A stretch of DNA of 64,000 nucleotides from Rhodobacterales bacterium LSUCC0387 (GCA_015689775.1 WVSR01000001.1:1117501-1181500), one strand, 5' to 3'. Counted from the stretch's first letter, positions 9,799 through 19,747 are shown. Notes: a model not told the origin generated them from the sequence alone. A program made the numbers and translations.

Positions 9799-10900
9799 AG
9801 ACCTGATATTTTTGGCAAACGATTGCTTTGACGCAATGGGTGGAATTGCACATTACAATCGAAACTTCTGTTATATCGCATCAAGGGTATTGAGAGGCTC
9901 TCAGTTAGTGTTTGTTTCAAGGTCAAACAAAGCTTCAAAAGTTGATCACAATTCAGGTGCGATCGTAACAACGATTAAGCCTAAGAAGAAACTTTCATAT
10001 ACTCTTCATTCATTGATTTTAGCCTATCGTATGAAGAAGAAGATTGTGGTGGTCTGTGGTCATATGAATTTGCTTCCCGTGGCTGCTCTGATAAAGCTAG
10101 TATTCGGCTGTAATATAGTTCTACAAATTCACGGGGTAGAGGCATGGTCGCCGGGTGATAACATAAATAAAATAATAATTAAAAATTATGTTAACCATGT
10201 TTTTAGTGTAAGTCTCGTAACAGCCACCCGTTTCAAAGATTGGTCAAAATATGAAGGGCCTATCAGCATCGTACCGAATTGTATCAATGTAAAAGAATAT
10301 CACGAACACACTGTTCTTGATAAAACAAGAATTTCACAAATACAAAATTTTGCTCGAGGGCGAAAAATTATAATGTTTCTCGGTAGGTTGGATGCAAGAG
10401 AGCGTTATAAGGGTGTTGATGAGATGATCTCTGTATTCGCAAATCATCCAGAACTCTCGCAAAACGCATGTTATATTGTTTGTGGTGATGGAAGTGACTT
10501 GGCACGTTTGAGAGCCAAGGTTAATACAGCGGGCTTATCAAGCACTGTCAAATTCACTGGATTTATTGATGAGCGCACAAAACGGGACTTTCTTGCGGTA
10601 TGCGATGTTTTTGTCTTAGCTGGCTATGGAGAAGGTTTTGGCATAACGCTACTAGAAGCAGTTGCATCGGGAGCACAGGTCATAGCATCGTCCCTGGACG
10701 GTTCCCATGAAGCAATTTTAAAAGGCGAGCTCGGGGTTTCAGTGGATCCCAGAGATACAAAGGCTATGTGTGCGGCGTTAATGAAATGCTTTTCCCAAGG
10801 TCGCCACGCTAATGATAAGATAATGTATTTCGATACGGATCAATGCATTGCCCGTCTCTCATCACATTTTCATGAAATTGCGAGAGAAAGTGTATATTGA
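9791..10900 (+). CDS. Glycosyltransferase family 4
   Basis: The 369-residue GT-B protein begins RDLIFLANDCFDAMGGIAHYN, where GG-I-x-x-Y is the acceptor-side glycine loop of GT4. It has the donor-domain motifs FLGRLDARERYKG, VCGDGSDL and EGFGITLLEA (E-x7-E). It starts within the last codons of the asparagine synthase gene and ends directly before the next ATG (0-bp gap), so it belongs to the same operon. Retaining transfer of an unknown sugar to the lipid-linked repeat unit is the likely role. Confidence 0.85.
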   Translation: MPRDLIFLANDCFDAMGGIAHYNRNFCYIASRVLRGSQLVFVSRSNKASKVDHNSGAIVTTIKPKKKLSYTLHSLILAYRMKKKIVVVCGHMNLLPVAALIKLVFGCNIVLQIHGVEAWSPGDNINKIIIKNYVNHVFSVSLVTATRFKDWSKYEGPISIVPNCINVKEYHEHTVLDKTRISQIQNFARGRKIIMFLGRLDARERYKGVDEMISVFANHPELSQNACYIVCGDGSDLARLRAKVNTAGLSSTVKFTGFIDERTKRDFLAVCDVFVLAGYGEGFGITLLEAVASGAQVIASSLDGSHEAILKGELGVSVDPRDTKAMCAALMKCFSQGRHANDKIMYFDTDQCIARLSSHFHEIARESVY

Positions 10901-11491
10901 ATGAAATTTTTTAAATTGCACTGGCTAGATTATTTTCCATATAGACATGCAAAGATCCATAATAGGCGCGTGCTTCACATAGGTAGTGGTAAGCAGAAAT
11001 TCGAAGGCGCATCGTCTTTAGATATAGATAAAAGTTTGTCGCCAGATATTGCTTGGGACATGAATGTGTTTCCATGGCCAATTAACGATAAAAGCTTCGA
11101 CGATGTTATCGCTATAAATATTTTAGAGCATGTCGAGGATTTAGTGTTGGTATTGAATGAAATTCATAGAATCCTAAAGCCTTCTGGTAAATTGTACATA
11201 CTTGTTCCGCATTTTACTAACTATGCAGCATATGTTGACCCAACGCATCGGCAACACCTTAGTTATTTTTCTTTCGATTATTTTATCTCGGGAACATCGA
11301 TCGAGAAGGAATATGGATTTTATGTAAATTTTAGGTTTATACTGAAGAGAAGAGTTATTATGTTATCGGGTAGATTTTTGAATTTTATTTTATTTTACTT
11401 CGTTAATACGTTTCCATTGTTTTGGGAGAAATATTTTTGCTTTATTATTCGCGGGGAAGGCCTTTACCTTGAATTGCAAAGAGAAAATTAA
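10901..11491 (+). CDS. Class I SAM-dependent methyltransferase
   Basis: A 196-residue protein with a Methyltransf_11-type core. VLHIGSGKQKFEG is the SAM-binding motif I, SLDID is the acidic end of beta 2, and NILEHVED is the typical post-motif. EIHRILKPSGKLYILVPH completes the fold. The C-terminal 60 residues are very hydrophobic and aromatic (FILFYFVNTFPLFW), which may attach it to the membrane. It probably O- or N-methylates a sugar or a lipid-linked intermediate. It abuts the upstream GT4 gene and overlaps the downstream FkbM gene by 1 bp. Confidence 0.78.
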   Translation: MKFFKLHWLDYFPYRHAKIHNRRVLHIGSGKQKFEGASSLDIDKSLSPDIAWDMNVFPWPINDKSFDDVIAINILEHVEDLVLVLNEIHRILKPSGKLYILVPHFTNYAAYVDPTHRQHLSYFSFDYFISGTSIEKEYGFYVNFRFILKRRVIMLSGRFLNFILFYFVNTFPLFWEKYFCFIIRGEGLYLELQREN

Positions 11492-12249
11492 TGACAAAAA
11501 TAGAGATTTTGAAATTTAAATTAAAGAGATCTTTTCGCTCCTTGAGATATGGCTTCTTCTATACAGGATTTAAAAAATTTAATCCACCTAAGAAAATTTT
11601 AACCAACTTAAGGTATTTACATGTAAATATACCTCACGATCAGGCATCTTACCAAAGCTTTATTGAAATATTTTTAGACGATACATATCAATTACGGCGA
11701 GCAAATGATTTGCCGCGCCAAAGTGTAATTGTTGATATTGGTGGTAATATTGGACTTTTTTCTATTTACGCAAAAAGTATCTACAAATATTCAAGGGTCT
11801 ACTCGATTGAGCCCAATCACAAAGTTTTGCCCTCTTTAATGAAAAATTCCCAAAAATTTGATTTTGAGGTATTTCCTGTAGCAATTTGTAAAACCCATCA
11901 AAAAGTTAAAGTATTGGATGGCATTGAAAGTCATTTGATGGCGAGAACACTCGACGACCCTAGTGGTGATCAGACTGGTGTCCCATTTGAGAGTATTTTT
12001 GAGAATGTAGGCGGAAAGATCGACTTTTTAAAGATGGATGGTGAGGGTGCGGAGTGGTCAGTATTTGAAAGCGACATCGATTGGAGCAGGGTTCGCTATA
12101 TTTCATTTGAATATCATGAATTTGGAAAAGGAAAAAAACTCGCTGATGCATTGGATAACCTTAAAAACAAAGGGTTCGAGGTAATTGACATTCAGTCGTA
12201 TTCTAATTATGGCATGATTTTTGCAAAAAATAGGGACTTTTGTGAGTGA
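11491..12249 (+). CDS. FkbM-family methyltransferase (first copy)
   Basis: The 252-residue protein has VIVDIGGNIGLFSIYA (SAM motif I, residues about 77-92), IEPNHKVL and DFLKMDGEGAEW, all hallmarks of FkbM-type O-methyltransferases. The family methylates hydroxyls on polyketides and sugars. In O-antigen operons they usually make O-methyl sugars, sometimes as terminal caps. A second, distantly similar FkbM gene lies at 16715. The stop codon is part of a GTGA overlap with the flippase gene. Confidence 0.83.
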   Translation: MTKIEILKFKLKRSFRSLRYGFFYTGFKKFNPPKKILTNLRYLHVNIPHDQASYQSFIEIFLDDTYQLRRANDLPRQSVIVDIGGNIGLFSIYAKSIYKYSRVYSIEPNHKVLPSLMKNSQKFDFEVFPVAICKTHQKVKVLDGIESHLMARTLDDPSGDQTGVPFESIFENVGGKIDFLKMDGEGAEWSVFESDIDWSRVRYISFEYHEFGKGKKLADALDNLKNKGFEVIDIQSYSNYGMIFAKNRDFCE

Positions 12250-13466
12250 GAATTTCTCGTATCGTCACAATCCAAGGTTTTTATTTTTTGGCGAACGTTA
12301 TTGTAAGCTTTGTCTTATTATGGGCTTTGCCTATAGACGCTTATGCAATTTACTTTTTTTGTACTGGATGCACGGCGATTACAGCGGTGATGTGTGATTT
12401 GGGTCTCTCTCAATCTTTAGTTAATCATAGCTCTGCATTTTCTCAAAATAAATCAAAAGTAATACAATTATACAATTCTGCGTGTCGCGTAAGTGTGGTT
12501 TATTCTATTATTCCAGCTGTAATATTTTTAATACTATACGTGACCATAGGAAGCTCGTTTTCATACCTCGTAAATAACGCGAGCTTGATTTTCTTGTCCG
12601 TTTTTGTCGGTGTTATGCAATCTCAATTACAGATAATCCGCTCAGTATTTATAGGTCTCCGCGATGAACGCATGCAGGCAATTGTGTATTTGATTGAAGC
12701 TGGTACTCGTTTGATGCTGTGTCCAATTATATTTTACTTATCTACTCCCAGTGCCGCATTATTAATTAATCTTATTGCAATAATGGTGGCTTTATCTGTA
12801 ATTTTGAAAATTACGAAAATCTTAGAGATCATTGATTTTAATTTTGTCAATACTGGTAGGGCTACTATAAAGGAAAGCATACCCTTGGCGCCAATGCAGG
12901 CTTACTACATTATTCAGAACCAAATCCCTCCGTTTCTAATTGCGTATTACGGAGTAAGCTCTGATTTAGCGTCGTACGGCGCTCTAGGGCGTATTTTGAT
13001 CGGTTTTTCTTTTGTATCCATCGTATTGGCGACATATCTACAGCCTATTTTCGCTAAAAAGGATATGGTTCAGAAATCCATCAATCTATTTTGGAGGACA
13101 CTGCTCTATTGGACGCTGTTATCATCAATCTTTTTGTCAGTCGCTCATTATTTCCCTGAAATTCTGTTGGCCATTCTTGGTGAGGACTATGATAGCCTTA
13201 CAGAAGAGGTATTTTTTACAATCTTGATCGGATGTGTAACAGTCTATGGAGTGATATTTTACTGTATGGCTTTATCGTTTGCTGATAGAAATTCTCAGTA
13301 CTTAGCAATTTTCCCGTGTATGTTTCTTCAGATAGCAACAATCTTAAGTGTTGACGAATTTTCAGTATTGAATGCAACCATCATTTCACTTGCACCATCC
13401 TTAGCATATATGGTTTTTCAGCTTATAATTGGAATACGCGCTTTAATCGTTCCAAAGAACATTTGA
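12246..13466 (+). CDS. wzx: Polysaccharide flippase, Wzx-like (MOP/PST family)
   Basis: A 406-residue, almost entirely hydrophobic protein with roughly a dozen predicted membrane helices. It has no nucleotide-binding motif and fits the length and helix pattern of Wzx flippases. It would move the undecaprenyl-linked repeat unit to the periplasmic face. The start is GTG in a GTGA overlap with the FkbM gene. Sequence identity of Wzx proteins is always low, so the call rests on topology and on its place between glycosyltransferases and a Wzy-like gene. Confidence 0.75.
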   Translation: MRISRIVTIQGFYFLANVIVSFVLLWALPIDAYAIYFFCTGCTAITAVMCDLGLSQSLVNHSSAFSQNKSKVIQLYNSACRVSVVYSIIPAVIFLILYVTIGSSFSYLVNNASLIFLSVFVGVMQSQLQIIRSVFIGLRDERMQAIVYLIEAGTRLMLCPIIFYLSTPSAALLINLIAIMVALSVILKITKILEIIDFNFVNTGRATIKESIPLAPMQAYYIIQNQIPPFLIAYYGVSSDLASYGALGRILIGFSFVSIVLATYLQPIFAKKDMVQKSINLFWRTLLYWTLLSSIFLSVAHYFPEILLAILGEDYDSLTEEVFFTILIGCVTVYGVIFYCMALSFADRNSQYLAIFPCMFLQIATILSVDEFSVLNATIISLAPSLAYMVFQLIIGIRALIVPKNI

Positions 13467-13478
13467 TAGAATATATTT

Positions 13479-14270
13479 ATGAAGATTGATATTAGTGTCA
13501 TTACGATAGTGAAAAATAATGTTGGTGGCATCTCGTGCACCATTGACAGCATAGCGCGCCAAGCAAATGTCAATATTGAGCACGTGATCATTGATGGTGG
13601 CTCCACAGACGGAACACTTGATGTGATAAATCTTGCAAAACAACCGCGCAACATCTCCCGTCTTCTGGTAAGTGAAGAAGATAATGGAATTTATGATGCT
13701 TTGAATAAAGGAATTTTGAGATGCAAAGGAGATTTAGTGGCAATACTCCATTCTGGAGATATTTATCTTTCCAACAACACTTTGCACGAGATAGTTCAAA
13801 AATTTAGAATAGTCGATAGCGTAGACTTTTTATACGGTGATGCAGTATTTGTTAACATAAATGGTAAAGTTTCAAGATATTATAAGTCATATAATAATTT
13901 CAAATTTTTTATGAATTTTGGATTAATGCCGGCGCACACATCTCTCGTGGTGAAAAAAAGTGTTTTCCAAAAAATTGGTACCTATGAAAACAAGTACAAA
14001 GTCGCGGGTGATTACGACTTTTTTGTACGTCTTTATTTGGATGACGCTTTAAAAGGTGTATATTTGAAAGCTCCGTTGGTAGTGATGTTAGACGGAGGTG
14101 TAAGCACTTCTGGAATTGCAAGCAATAAAACTATTTTTCACGAAAAGAGAGAGATATTAAAGCGAAACAATGTTAAATTCGGTATATTACGGATTTCGCT
14201 GAGGTATTTGTTTGTTGTAATTGAAAAAATTTACCTTTTTTTGTATCTCTATAATAAGAGACATTTATGA
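13479..14270 (+). CDS. Glycosyltransferase family 2, WcaE-like
   Basis: The 263-residue protein has the short GT2 form: ISVITIVKNNVGGISCTID, then IDGGSTDGTLDVI, then EEDNGIYDALNKGI, a motif seen in WcaE-type transferases of capsule clusters. VAGDYDFFVRL near residue 175 is the catalytic-base region. It lies 12 bp after wzx, and its stop overlaps the next ATG by 4 bp. It likely adds one sugar of the repeat unit; donor unknown. Confidence 0.85.
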   Translation: MKIDISVITIVKNNVGGISCTIDSIARQANVNIEHVIIDGGSTDGTLDVINLAKQPRNISRLLVSEEDNGIYDALNKGILRCKGDLVAILHSGDIYLSNNTLHEIVQKFRIVDSVDFLYGDAVFVNINGKVSRYYKSYNNFKFFMNFGLMPAHTSLVVKKSVFQKIGTYENKYKVAGDYDFFVRLYLDDALKGVYLKAPLVVMLDGGVSTSGIASNKTIFHEKREILKRNNVKFGILRISLRYLFVVIEKIYLFLYLYNKRHL

Positions 14271-15364
14271 ATATAGCATTTTTGATGAATGACTTTAAGC
14301 CGGGTTTTTGCGGAGTGTCAGATTATTGCGTTAGTCTTGCGGATGATTTCAACAAAAATGGTCATAATGCAGTCTTAGTAGACGTAAGTCACGACTTTTA
14401 TAACTTTAAGGTGTTCGACATTAAGGGTGGCAGGCCCATCTTGCGTGACAACTATCGCGGATATGACTTTTTCTGTCAATTTGACTATGTGCTAGTCCAA
14501 TATACGCCATTTATGTATTCAAAAAGCTGGTTAAGCAATCGATTTCGTGTGGTCAGGCTTGCCCAGCGTATTTCAAAATTTAATGCACGAGTTATGGTCA
14601 CTCTGCATGAGGGGTATGAGTTTCTTGGCGGCTCTTCTAAAGAACTTTTCTTGGCTTCTGTCATTAATCTTGAAATATTATGGCTCTCAATTTATTCGCA
14701 CTTTTTTGTAACGAGCTCAGAAACCCTCCTTCGTAAGTACAAAAAATACAAATTCTTTTGTGATATTTTTTGGCTGCCGATTAGTTCAAATTTTCCAAGG
14801 TTGCAAAATCGTAAATCAAAAAACTTACCATACCCATCGGTGAATGGAATATGTATTTTCGGGGGTGCGAATAATCTCAGGCATGCTTTTAAGCATGTTC
14901 TCGTTCTTCAAGATTATCTGGCGCAAGAGAATATTGAGTTTCAATGGATGGTATTGGGAGCTGTCGATGCAGATCTTCTTGATCAGATGAATGAACCAAT
15001 TGTTTATGGCCCTTTATCTGCAAATGATGTCTCGAAAGTTTTGTCGTCCGCAAGGATTTTTCTTATGCCGAACGCCCATGGAGTTAGTCTGAAGCGGGGC
15101 ACTCTGATGGCGGCTATGCAGCATGGCTTGCCTGTCGTCGGAACTGCTGGTGTGATGACAGACCCATTGCTGCGCACGATCGAAGGAATAAAGCTTTTTG
15201 AGCTCAATGACTTTTCGTCATTTTGTGAAGCTGTTAAGACTATCCTTCTGGATGATGTTGAATATCGAGAACTTGGATCCTCGAACATCGACGATTATCA
15301 AAAATATTTTTCAAGTGAAGTAAGATACAATCTTTTGTGTGGGTATCTTAGAGGTTTAGAGTAA
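14267..15364 (+). CDS. GT-B glycosyltransferase (GT4-like)
   Basis: A 365-residue protein with the beginning MNIAFLMNDFKPGFCGVSDY, where the glycine loop and SDYC resemble GT4 acceptor-binding N-termini. The C-terminal half has IYGPL-like and SARIFLMPNAHGVSLKRGTL segments. The usual E-x7-E donor motif is replaced by SLKRGTLMAAMQHG, a variant known from a GT4 subgroup. It is coupled to the GT2 gene by ATGA and followed by the polymerase-like gene after 1 bp. Donor and linkage are unknown. Confidence 0.7.
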   Translation: MNIAFLMNDFKPGFCGVSDYCVSLADDFNKNGHNAVLVDVSHDFYNFKVFDIKGGRPILRDNYRGYDFFCQFDYVLVQYTPFMYSKSWLSNRFRVVRLAQRISKFNARVMVTLHEGYEFLGGSSKELFLASVINLEILWLSIYSHFFVTSSETLLRKYKKYKFFCDIFWLPISSNFPRLQNRKSKNLPYPSVNGICIFGGANNLRHAFKHVLVLQDYLAQENIEFQWMVLGAVDADLLDQMNEPIVYGPLSANDVSKVLSSARIFLMPNAHGVSLKRGTLMAAMQHGLPVVGTAGVMTDPLLRTIEGIKLFELNDFSSFCEAVKTILLDDVEYRELGSSNIDDYQKYFSSEVRYNLLCGYLRGLE

Positions 15365-15365
15365 T

Positions 15366-16718
15366 ATGTGGCTTAGAAGCATTCCACTGAACAGTCAGAT
15401 TGTGGTGGCTTTTGCATGTCTTTTTAGCATTACGGTTTATGGGGATTTGTTAAAGCGTTTGCTTGCGCCTTTTTGGGCTCTTGGGGCTTTGTATGCCTTC
15501 GCATGTTTCTGGCTATTACTGGTATTTTTTATATTTGTACATCGGCGCGTGTTCCGTACGAATGTCCAACTTATCACCCCTTTTGCATCTATTATTGCTT
15601 TATATTTTATCCAGATATTTGTTCATCCGCAATTTTTCTCTTTAGATGCATTGGTGTTTTTTCTTTATTTTTTTATCCCTGTTAGTTCCTTAATCCTGTG
15701 GAATTCGTTTAGTGGAGAAATTGATACACGGAAAATAGTGTTTATATTTGGGATTTTTATGCTTCCCCATCATATTGTTGCGATTATTCAAATATTGTTT
15801 GACCAAGGCTTTGGCGTTTCTACTGCGTATAGCGAACATGGTGGCGTGATTTTACGCAGTTTCATTGCTCCCACTACCGAAGAACATACGACAGTATTCG
15901 CGCGGCTTCCCGGGTTATTTGTGTCGGCTGACCGCTATGCCGGTATGTCTGCATTGCAGGTTGCATTGAGTGCATATTTTGTAAGTTTTGACCGAAAAAA
16001 TACACCAATCGATTTGTCAAAGTTTATATTTCTTTTAACGCTTGGAATTTTGGGCCTCTTCATTTCAGGTGTGCGTTCCCGTACAGGAATTGGAATTTCG
16101 TCAATATTGGCCGCAACGATGGCGTGCTACCTTTACTGGTATTTATCGGAGAGAGTGTCTCTGCGTAAGGTATTTCGACACTTGGTTGGATTTTTGCTTG
16201 GGGCAATACCTATAATCGGTGCCTTTTGGGTTATGAATTTCGACAGTCTTATCATGTTAAAGCAAACCTTTATGTCGGATGATATTTTCATTCGTCTTGG
16301 TCAAATGTTTGCAATGTCTCTTCCGCCTGCTGACGTGACGATGGTGGGCCAGGGGATTGGCTCTTTGGGAGGGCGTCCTGCAGAATTTGGTATCTGGGCT
16401 ATGTGGAGAGAGTCTGGCCTTCTATTTTCTAGTTTCCTGTTGCTTTCTTATTTTACTGTGATCGTTGTTTGCGTGATTGCGATTATTGGGGGCATTCGAG
16501 CTAATAACGTTGGCGACACTTCGGTCATCTTCTGCTTTCTTGGTTTTCTAATGTTTGGAATGCTCGCCGGATTTTCCACAAACTTTGAGTACTCACTAGG
16601 TCTAGCGCTCTTCACATTGACGGGCATGGCGTTGCGTCGGAGCGCTCCTAAATGGCTTGTGCAATCCTCCTTGTTTGAACGTAGCAAGGCTTCGTCTTTT
16701 GGAGGCATAAGCAAATGA
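15366..16718 (+). CDS. Wzy-like O-antigen polymerase (multi-pass membrane protein)
   Basis: The 450-residue protein has about ten to twelve hydrophobic segments and a large loop around residues 150-200. This is the general layout of Wzy polymerases and of the wider O-antigen ligase superfamily. GQGIGSLGG and EFGIWAMWRESGLLFS near residue 340 match the conserved C-terminal loop of that superfamily. It would join repeat units at the periplasmic face. It overlaps the following FkbM gene (ATGA). A second superfamily member at 30448 is the better ligase candidate because it carries a clearer ligase His motif. Confidence 0.68.
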   Translation: MWLRSIPLNSQIVVAFACLFSITVYGDLLKRLLAPFWALGALYAFACFWLLLVFFIFVHRRVFRTNVQLITPFASIIALYFIQIFVHPQFFSLDALVFFLYFFIPVSSLILWNSFSGEIDTRKIVFIFGIFMLPHHIVAIIQILFDQGFGVSTAYSEHGGVILRSFIAPTTEEHTTVFARLPGLFVSADRYAGMSALQVALSAYFVSFDRKNTPIDLSKFIFLLTLGILGLFISGVRSRTGIGISSILAATMACYLYWYLSERVSLRKVFRHLVGFLLGAIPIIGAFWVMNFDSLIMLKQTFMSDDIFIRLGQMFAMSLPPADVTMVGQGIGSLGGRPAEFGIWAMWRESGLLFSSFLLLSYFTVIVVCVIAIIGGIRANNVGDTSVIFCFLGFLMFGMLAGFSTNFEYSLGLALFTLTGMALRRSAPKWLVQSSLFERSKASSFGGISK

Positions 16719-17461
16719 ATAAATTTCGTTTTTTAATATACTCAAATGTTAAGAGGCTTTTACGTAAATTATTCAATATTGAGGTTTCTTCTGCGGTTAA
16801 TACGGATCCTGTCGATGTGATTTCGTATATTGTTGGCAAACGTGCTATCGATTGCATTGTCGATGGTGGCGCTTTCCGTGGCGAATTCACATCTAAAATG
16901 CTTGGCCATGCCAAAGCGTCGCACTTTCACTTGTTCGAGCCAACTCCCAGTTCTTTTAATTCTTTAACTAACAGATTTCGGGAACGTTCAAATGTAAGTG
17001 TAATCCATTCTGCGCTTAGCTCTTCTTCCGGTCGTCGTGTGTTTCATCTAAACACTTCACAGTTAACAAACTCTCTTTTACCTGAGCATGATAATGCTCG
17101 GCGATATCACGGAGATTTGTCGCTAACTCAAGAAGTTACAGAAGTAAGTACAATAAGCCTCGATGAATATTTTCTTGGCTCTGGCCGTCATCTCCCAAAT
17201 ATTATAAAGCTTGACCTTCAAGGTGGAGAGGGAGAAGCAATCAAGGGCGGGTATGAATGCTTACGACATGCATCTATCGTGCTTTGCGAGGTTCAATTTG
17301 TCGAACTTTATCAGGGTGCAATGACCTTTACGGATTTAAACAAGGTATTCGAAAAATTTGGTTTTCAAATATATCAAATTTTTGATGTAAGCCGCGATCG
17401 TGAAAGTGGCCGGCTTTTATTTTGTGATATTCTGTATGTTAAGCCTGAGTATTTAATTTGA
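16715..17461 (+). CDS. FkbM-family methyltransferase (second copy)
   Basis: A 248-residue protein with CIVDGGAFRGEFTSKM (SAM motif I), HLFEPTPSSF and IIKLDLQGGEGEAIKG, characteristic of FkbM methyltransferases. It differs strongly from the copy at 11491, so a recent duplication is unlikely and a different target hydroxyl is plausible. It is linked to its neighbours by an ATGA overlap upstream and a TTGA overlap downstream. Likely role: O-methylation of a sugar in the glycan. Confidence 0.83.
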   Translation: MNKFRFLIYSNVKRLLRKLFNIEVSSAVNTDPVDVISYIVGKRAIDCIVDGGAFRGEFTSKMLGHAKASHFHLFEPTPSSFNSLTNRFRERSNVSVIHSALSSSSGRRVFHLNTSQLTNSLLPEHDNARRYHGDLSLTQEVTEVSTISLDEYFLGSGRHLPNIIKLDLQGGEGEAIKGGYECLRHASIVLCEVQFVELYQGAMTFTDLNKVFEKFGFQIYQIFDVSRDRESGRLLFCDILYVKPEYLI

Positions 17462-18594
17462 CTACGCATGAAGATTCGTTAGTTGTAGGTATATTAATGA
17501 ATGGCCGCTGTGACGAGTGGGCACATGCGTTAGATCACTTTGAAAATCACTCTAAGCCTCGGTTGCCCATCCCTTATTCAATTCTTGCAAAATATCCTAG
17601 GGATGAAGTTCATTTTGTGGGTATAAGCTTTGGGAATGAGTTGTCAAAAACAAAGTATCCATTTTCAAGAGTAGTTTCTTATCGCAACATAATAGAGGTA
17701 AGGCGCACATGCGACGTGATAGTTGCATGGGGGCGCTATGCGATATTAAATTGCATTTTGGATTTATTTGAATTTCCTAGAAACAAAAAAACTATTATTA
17801 TTAGTTATGATTGGCCTTGTTTTCACCGGCAATCAAATTTTTTGAGATCTATTTATCAAGCATTCCAGAGTTTCATAGCGAAGTTTAGTCGTGGTGTCTC
17901 TGTTATGACGGAGGAACAAAAGCTGTCTGCAAAAAGCTATTTGCCACCCTGGATAAGTGTAGAAAAAATAGACTTTAGAATTGACGCTAGTTTTTATAAA
18001 TATTTTGATCCGGTGGTATGCGATCAGGCGTGGTTTGACAAGTTCAGTGAAGAAAACCATCATCGTCCCTATATGGTGATGCTCGGCGATGAGCTCAGAA
18101 TAGAAGATGACGCTATTACCGTTGCAAAAAACACAGAGATGTCTGTTGTTCGCGTGTGCCAGTACATGAATGCAGATACTAAGGCAGAAATTCTGCATAA
18201 GGTGTCAGCGCAAGGATTGATTAGTAAATATCATATGATGAATAACTTAAGTTATGGACAGCTTTTATTGTTGTTAAGGAATGCGTCTGGATATTTAGGT
18301 TTGGTTGATAGTACTTGGCAGCCAGCAGGCTGGACGTCTTTGAGTGAAGCTTTATGCTGCCGCCTACCAGCAATAGTTTACGATGGGCTAGTATCCCGAG
18401 AGATGCAATTTCGAGGCATTCCAGCATCTGCAATGAAGGTTATAGCTAGTGGTGACGTCGCTGGTGTTTGTGCTGCCGTTTCTGAAATTAATCTGAGCAA
18501 GCCAAATGGCGCCGAAGCTGATCAATTATCAGAATTTGTTAAAAGAGAATTATCTATGACGCCTCTCATAGAAGATACATCGGTATCTCGATGA
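17458..18594 (+). CDS. Putative glycosyltransferase (divergent GT-B)
   Basis: A 378-residue protein read from TTG at 17458 (TTGA overlap with the FkbM stop); an in-frame ATG at 17497 is the alternative. It lacks clear family motifs. The C-terminal part (SYGQLLLLLRNASGYLGLVD, then GWTSLSEALCCRLPAIVYDG) has the pattern of a GT4/GT-B donor domain, with Glu in the equivalent of the second position of E-x7-E. It sits among glycosyltransferases and is coupled to the next by ATGA. The call is from pattern and context and remains tentative. Confidence 0.5.
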   Translation: MTTHEDSLVVGILMNGRCDEWAHALDHFENHSKPRLPIPYSILAKYPRDEVHFVGISFGNELSKTKYPFSRVVSYRNIIEVRRTCDVIVAWGRYAILNCILDLFEFPRNKKTIIISYDWPCFHRQSNFLRSIYQAFQSFIAKFSRGVSVMTEEQKLSAKSYLPPWISVEKIDFRIDASFYKYFDPVVCDQAWFDKFSEENHHRPYMVMLGDELRIEDDAITVAKNTEMSVVRVCQYMNADTKAEILHKVSAQGLISKYHMMNNLSYGQLLLLLRNASGYLGLVDSTWQPAGWTSLSEALCCRLPAIVYDGLVSREMQFRGIPASAMKVIASGDVAGVCAAVSEINLSKPNGAEADQLSEFVKRELSMTPLIEDTSVSR

Positions 18595-19745
18595 TTAAGG
18601 TATTACATGTCATCAGAAGTTTAGATAGGTCCATTGGTGGACCAGTTGTTGGCCTAAGCCGTTTAGTTTCTGCCCAAAATGCGTCAAAATCTATAGTCCC
18701 ATCGATCTTCACAGCGCAAACTGAAAGAGATCATTTTATTCAGAGATATGATTGCAGTGTTAACGTCATAAAAGTTGAAGATTTGCCACTGAGAGCAAAC
18801 AATAACTTTAGATTTTTTTATGATAAAAATAAAATTCTTCAAAATCTAATTTTTAATGCAGATATTATACATTTGCATATGGCTTGGGACTACGTTGTCT
18901 TGAAAGCGGTGGCTCTTGCGCATCGCCTGAATAAACCAATTATTCTTCGGCCATGTGGCAGTTTTGAAGACTGGTCGATGGGACAAAAGGCATACAAGAA
19001 GAAACTGTATTTGAATTCAATTGGTAAGAAATTAAATTCCATAAGCGCATTGCATTTTACAACTTCGTTTGAAGATCGGCATTCGTCTATAACCCAAAAT
19101 TGGAAGGCAAATAGGTACACCATTCCCATCGGCGTTGAAAAAAACTCTGTTATGGGAGGGCAGTCTGTAAAAATAAAAAATCTACAAGATAATAAAATAA
19201 AAATACTATTTTTGGGTCGTTTGAATTACAAAAAGCAGCCAGAAAAAGTATTGTACACTCTCAAGTTCTTATTGGAAAATTCAAAAAACGAGTTTTCCGT
19301 TCGTTTTGTTGGCCACGGCGATGGCGATTACATTGGATCATTGATTGCTCTATCAAAGCGCCTTGGAGTTGAGAATTCCGTTACTTTTGCAGGGCCTGCT
19401 GATAGTGTACGGGTTACACAAGAACTTCGCGATGCTCATGTCTTCATTCTGCCCAGTCTGCAAGAGAACCTAAGCATTGCCACTATTGAGGCTATGTCTC
19501 ATGGTTTGCCAGTAGTTATAAGTAACCGAGTTGCTATCCATCAGGATGTGTCGATTTATGAAGCAGGACGTGTAGTACCATTTGGGCAGGCACATTACGG
19601 CAAGGAAGTCCTCGATATGTTTTCTGAAAGAGACCTCTATGAGCGCATGTGTGAAAATGCAGTTAGATTGGTGTCAGATAAATTTTCAATTAACGAAAAC
19701 TGTAAAGATATTTTGCAGATGTACAGAGATGTTTTGACACGTTAA
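18591..19745 (+). CDS. Glycosyltransferase family 4
   Basis: A 384-residue GT-B enzyme. It starts MIKVLHVIRSLDRSIGGP with the acceptor-side glycine loop, and has FLGRLNYKKQPE, FVGHGDGDY and QENLSIATIEAMSHG (E-x7-E) in the donor domain. It is the last gene of the first plus-strand operon. It converges on fcl with a 2-bp gap, and I see no hairpin terminator there, so transcripts from the two sides may run into each other. Donor and acceptor unknown. Confidence 0.85.
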   Translation: MIKVLHVIRSLDRSIGGPVVGLSRLVSAQNASKSIVPSIFTAQTERDHFIQRYDCSVNVIKVEDLPLRANNNFRFFYDKNKILQNLIFNADIIHLHMAWDYVVLKAVALAHRLNKPIILRPCGSFEDWSMGQKAYKKKLYLNSIGKKLNSISALHFTTSFEDRHSSITQNWKANRYTIPIGVEKNSVMGGQSVKIKNLQDNKIKILFLGRLNYKKQPEKVLYTLKFLLENSKNEFSVRFVGHGDGDYIGSLIALSKRLGVENSVTFAGPADSVRVTQELRDAHVFILPSLQENLSIATIEAMSHGLPVVISNRVAIHQDVSIYEAGRVVPFGQAHYGKEVLDMFSERDLYERMCENAVRLVSDKFSINENCKDILQMYRDVLTR

Positions 19746-19747
19746 TT

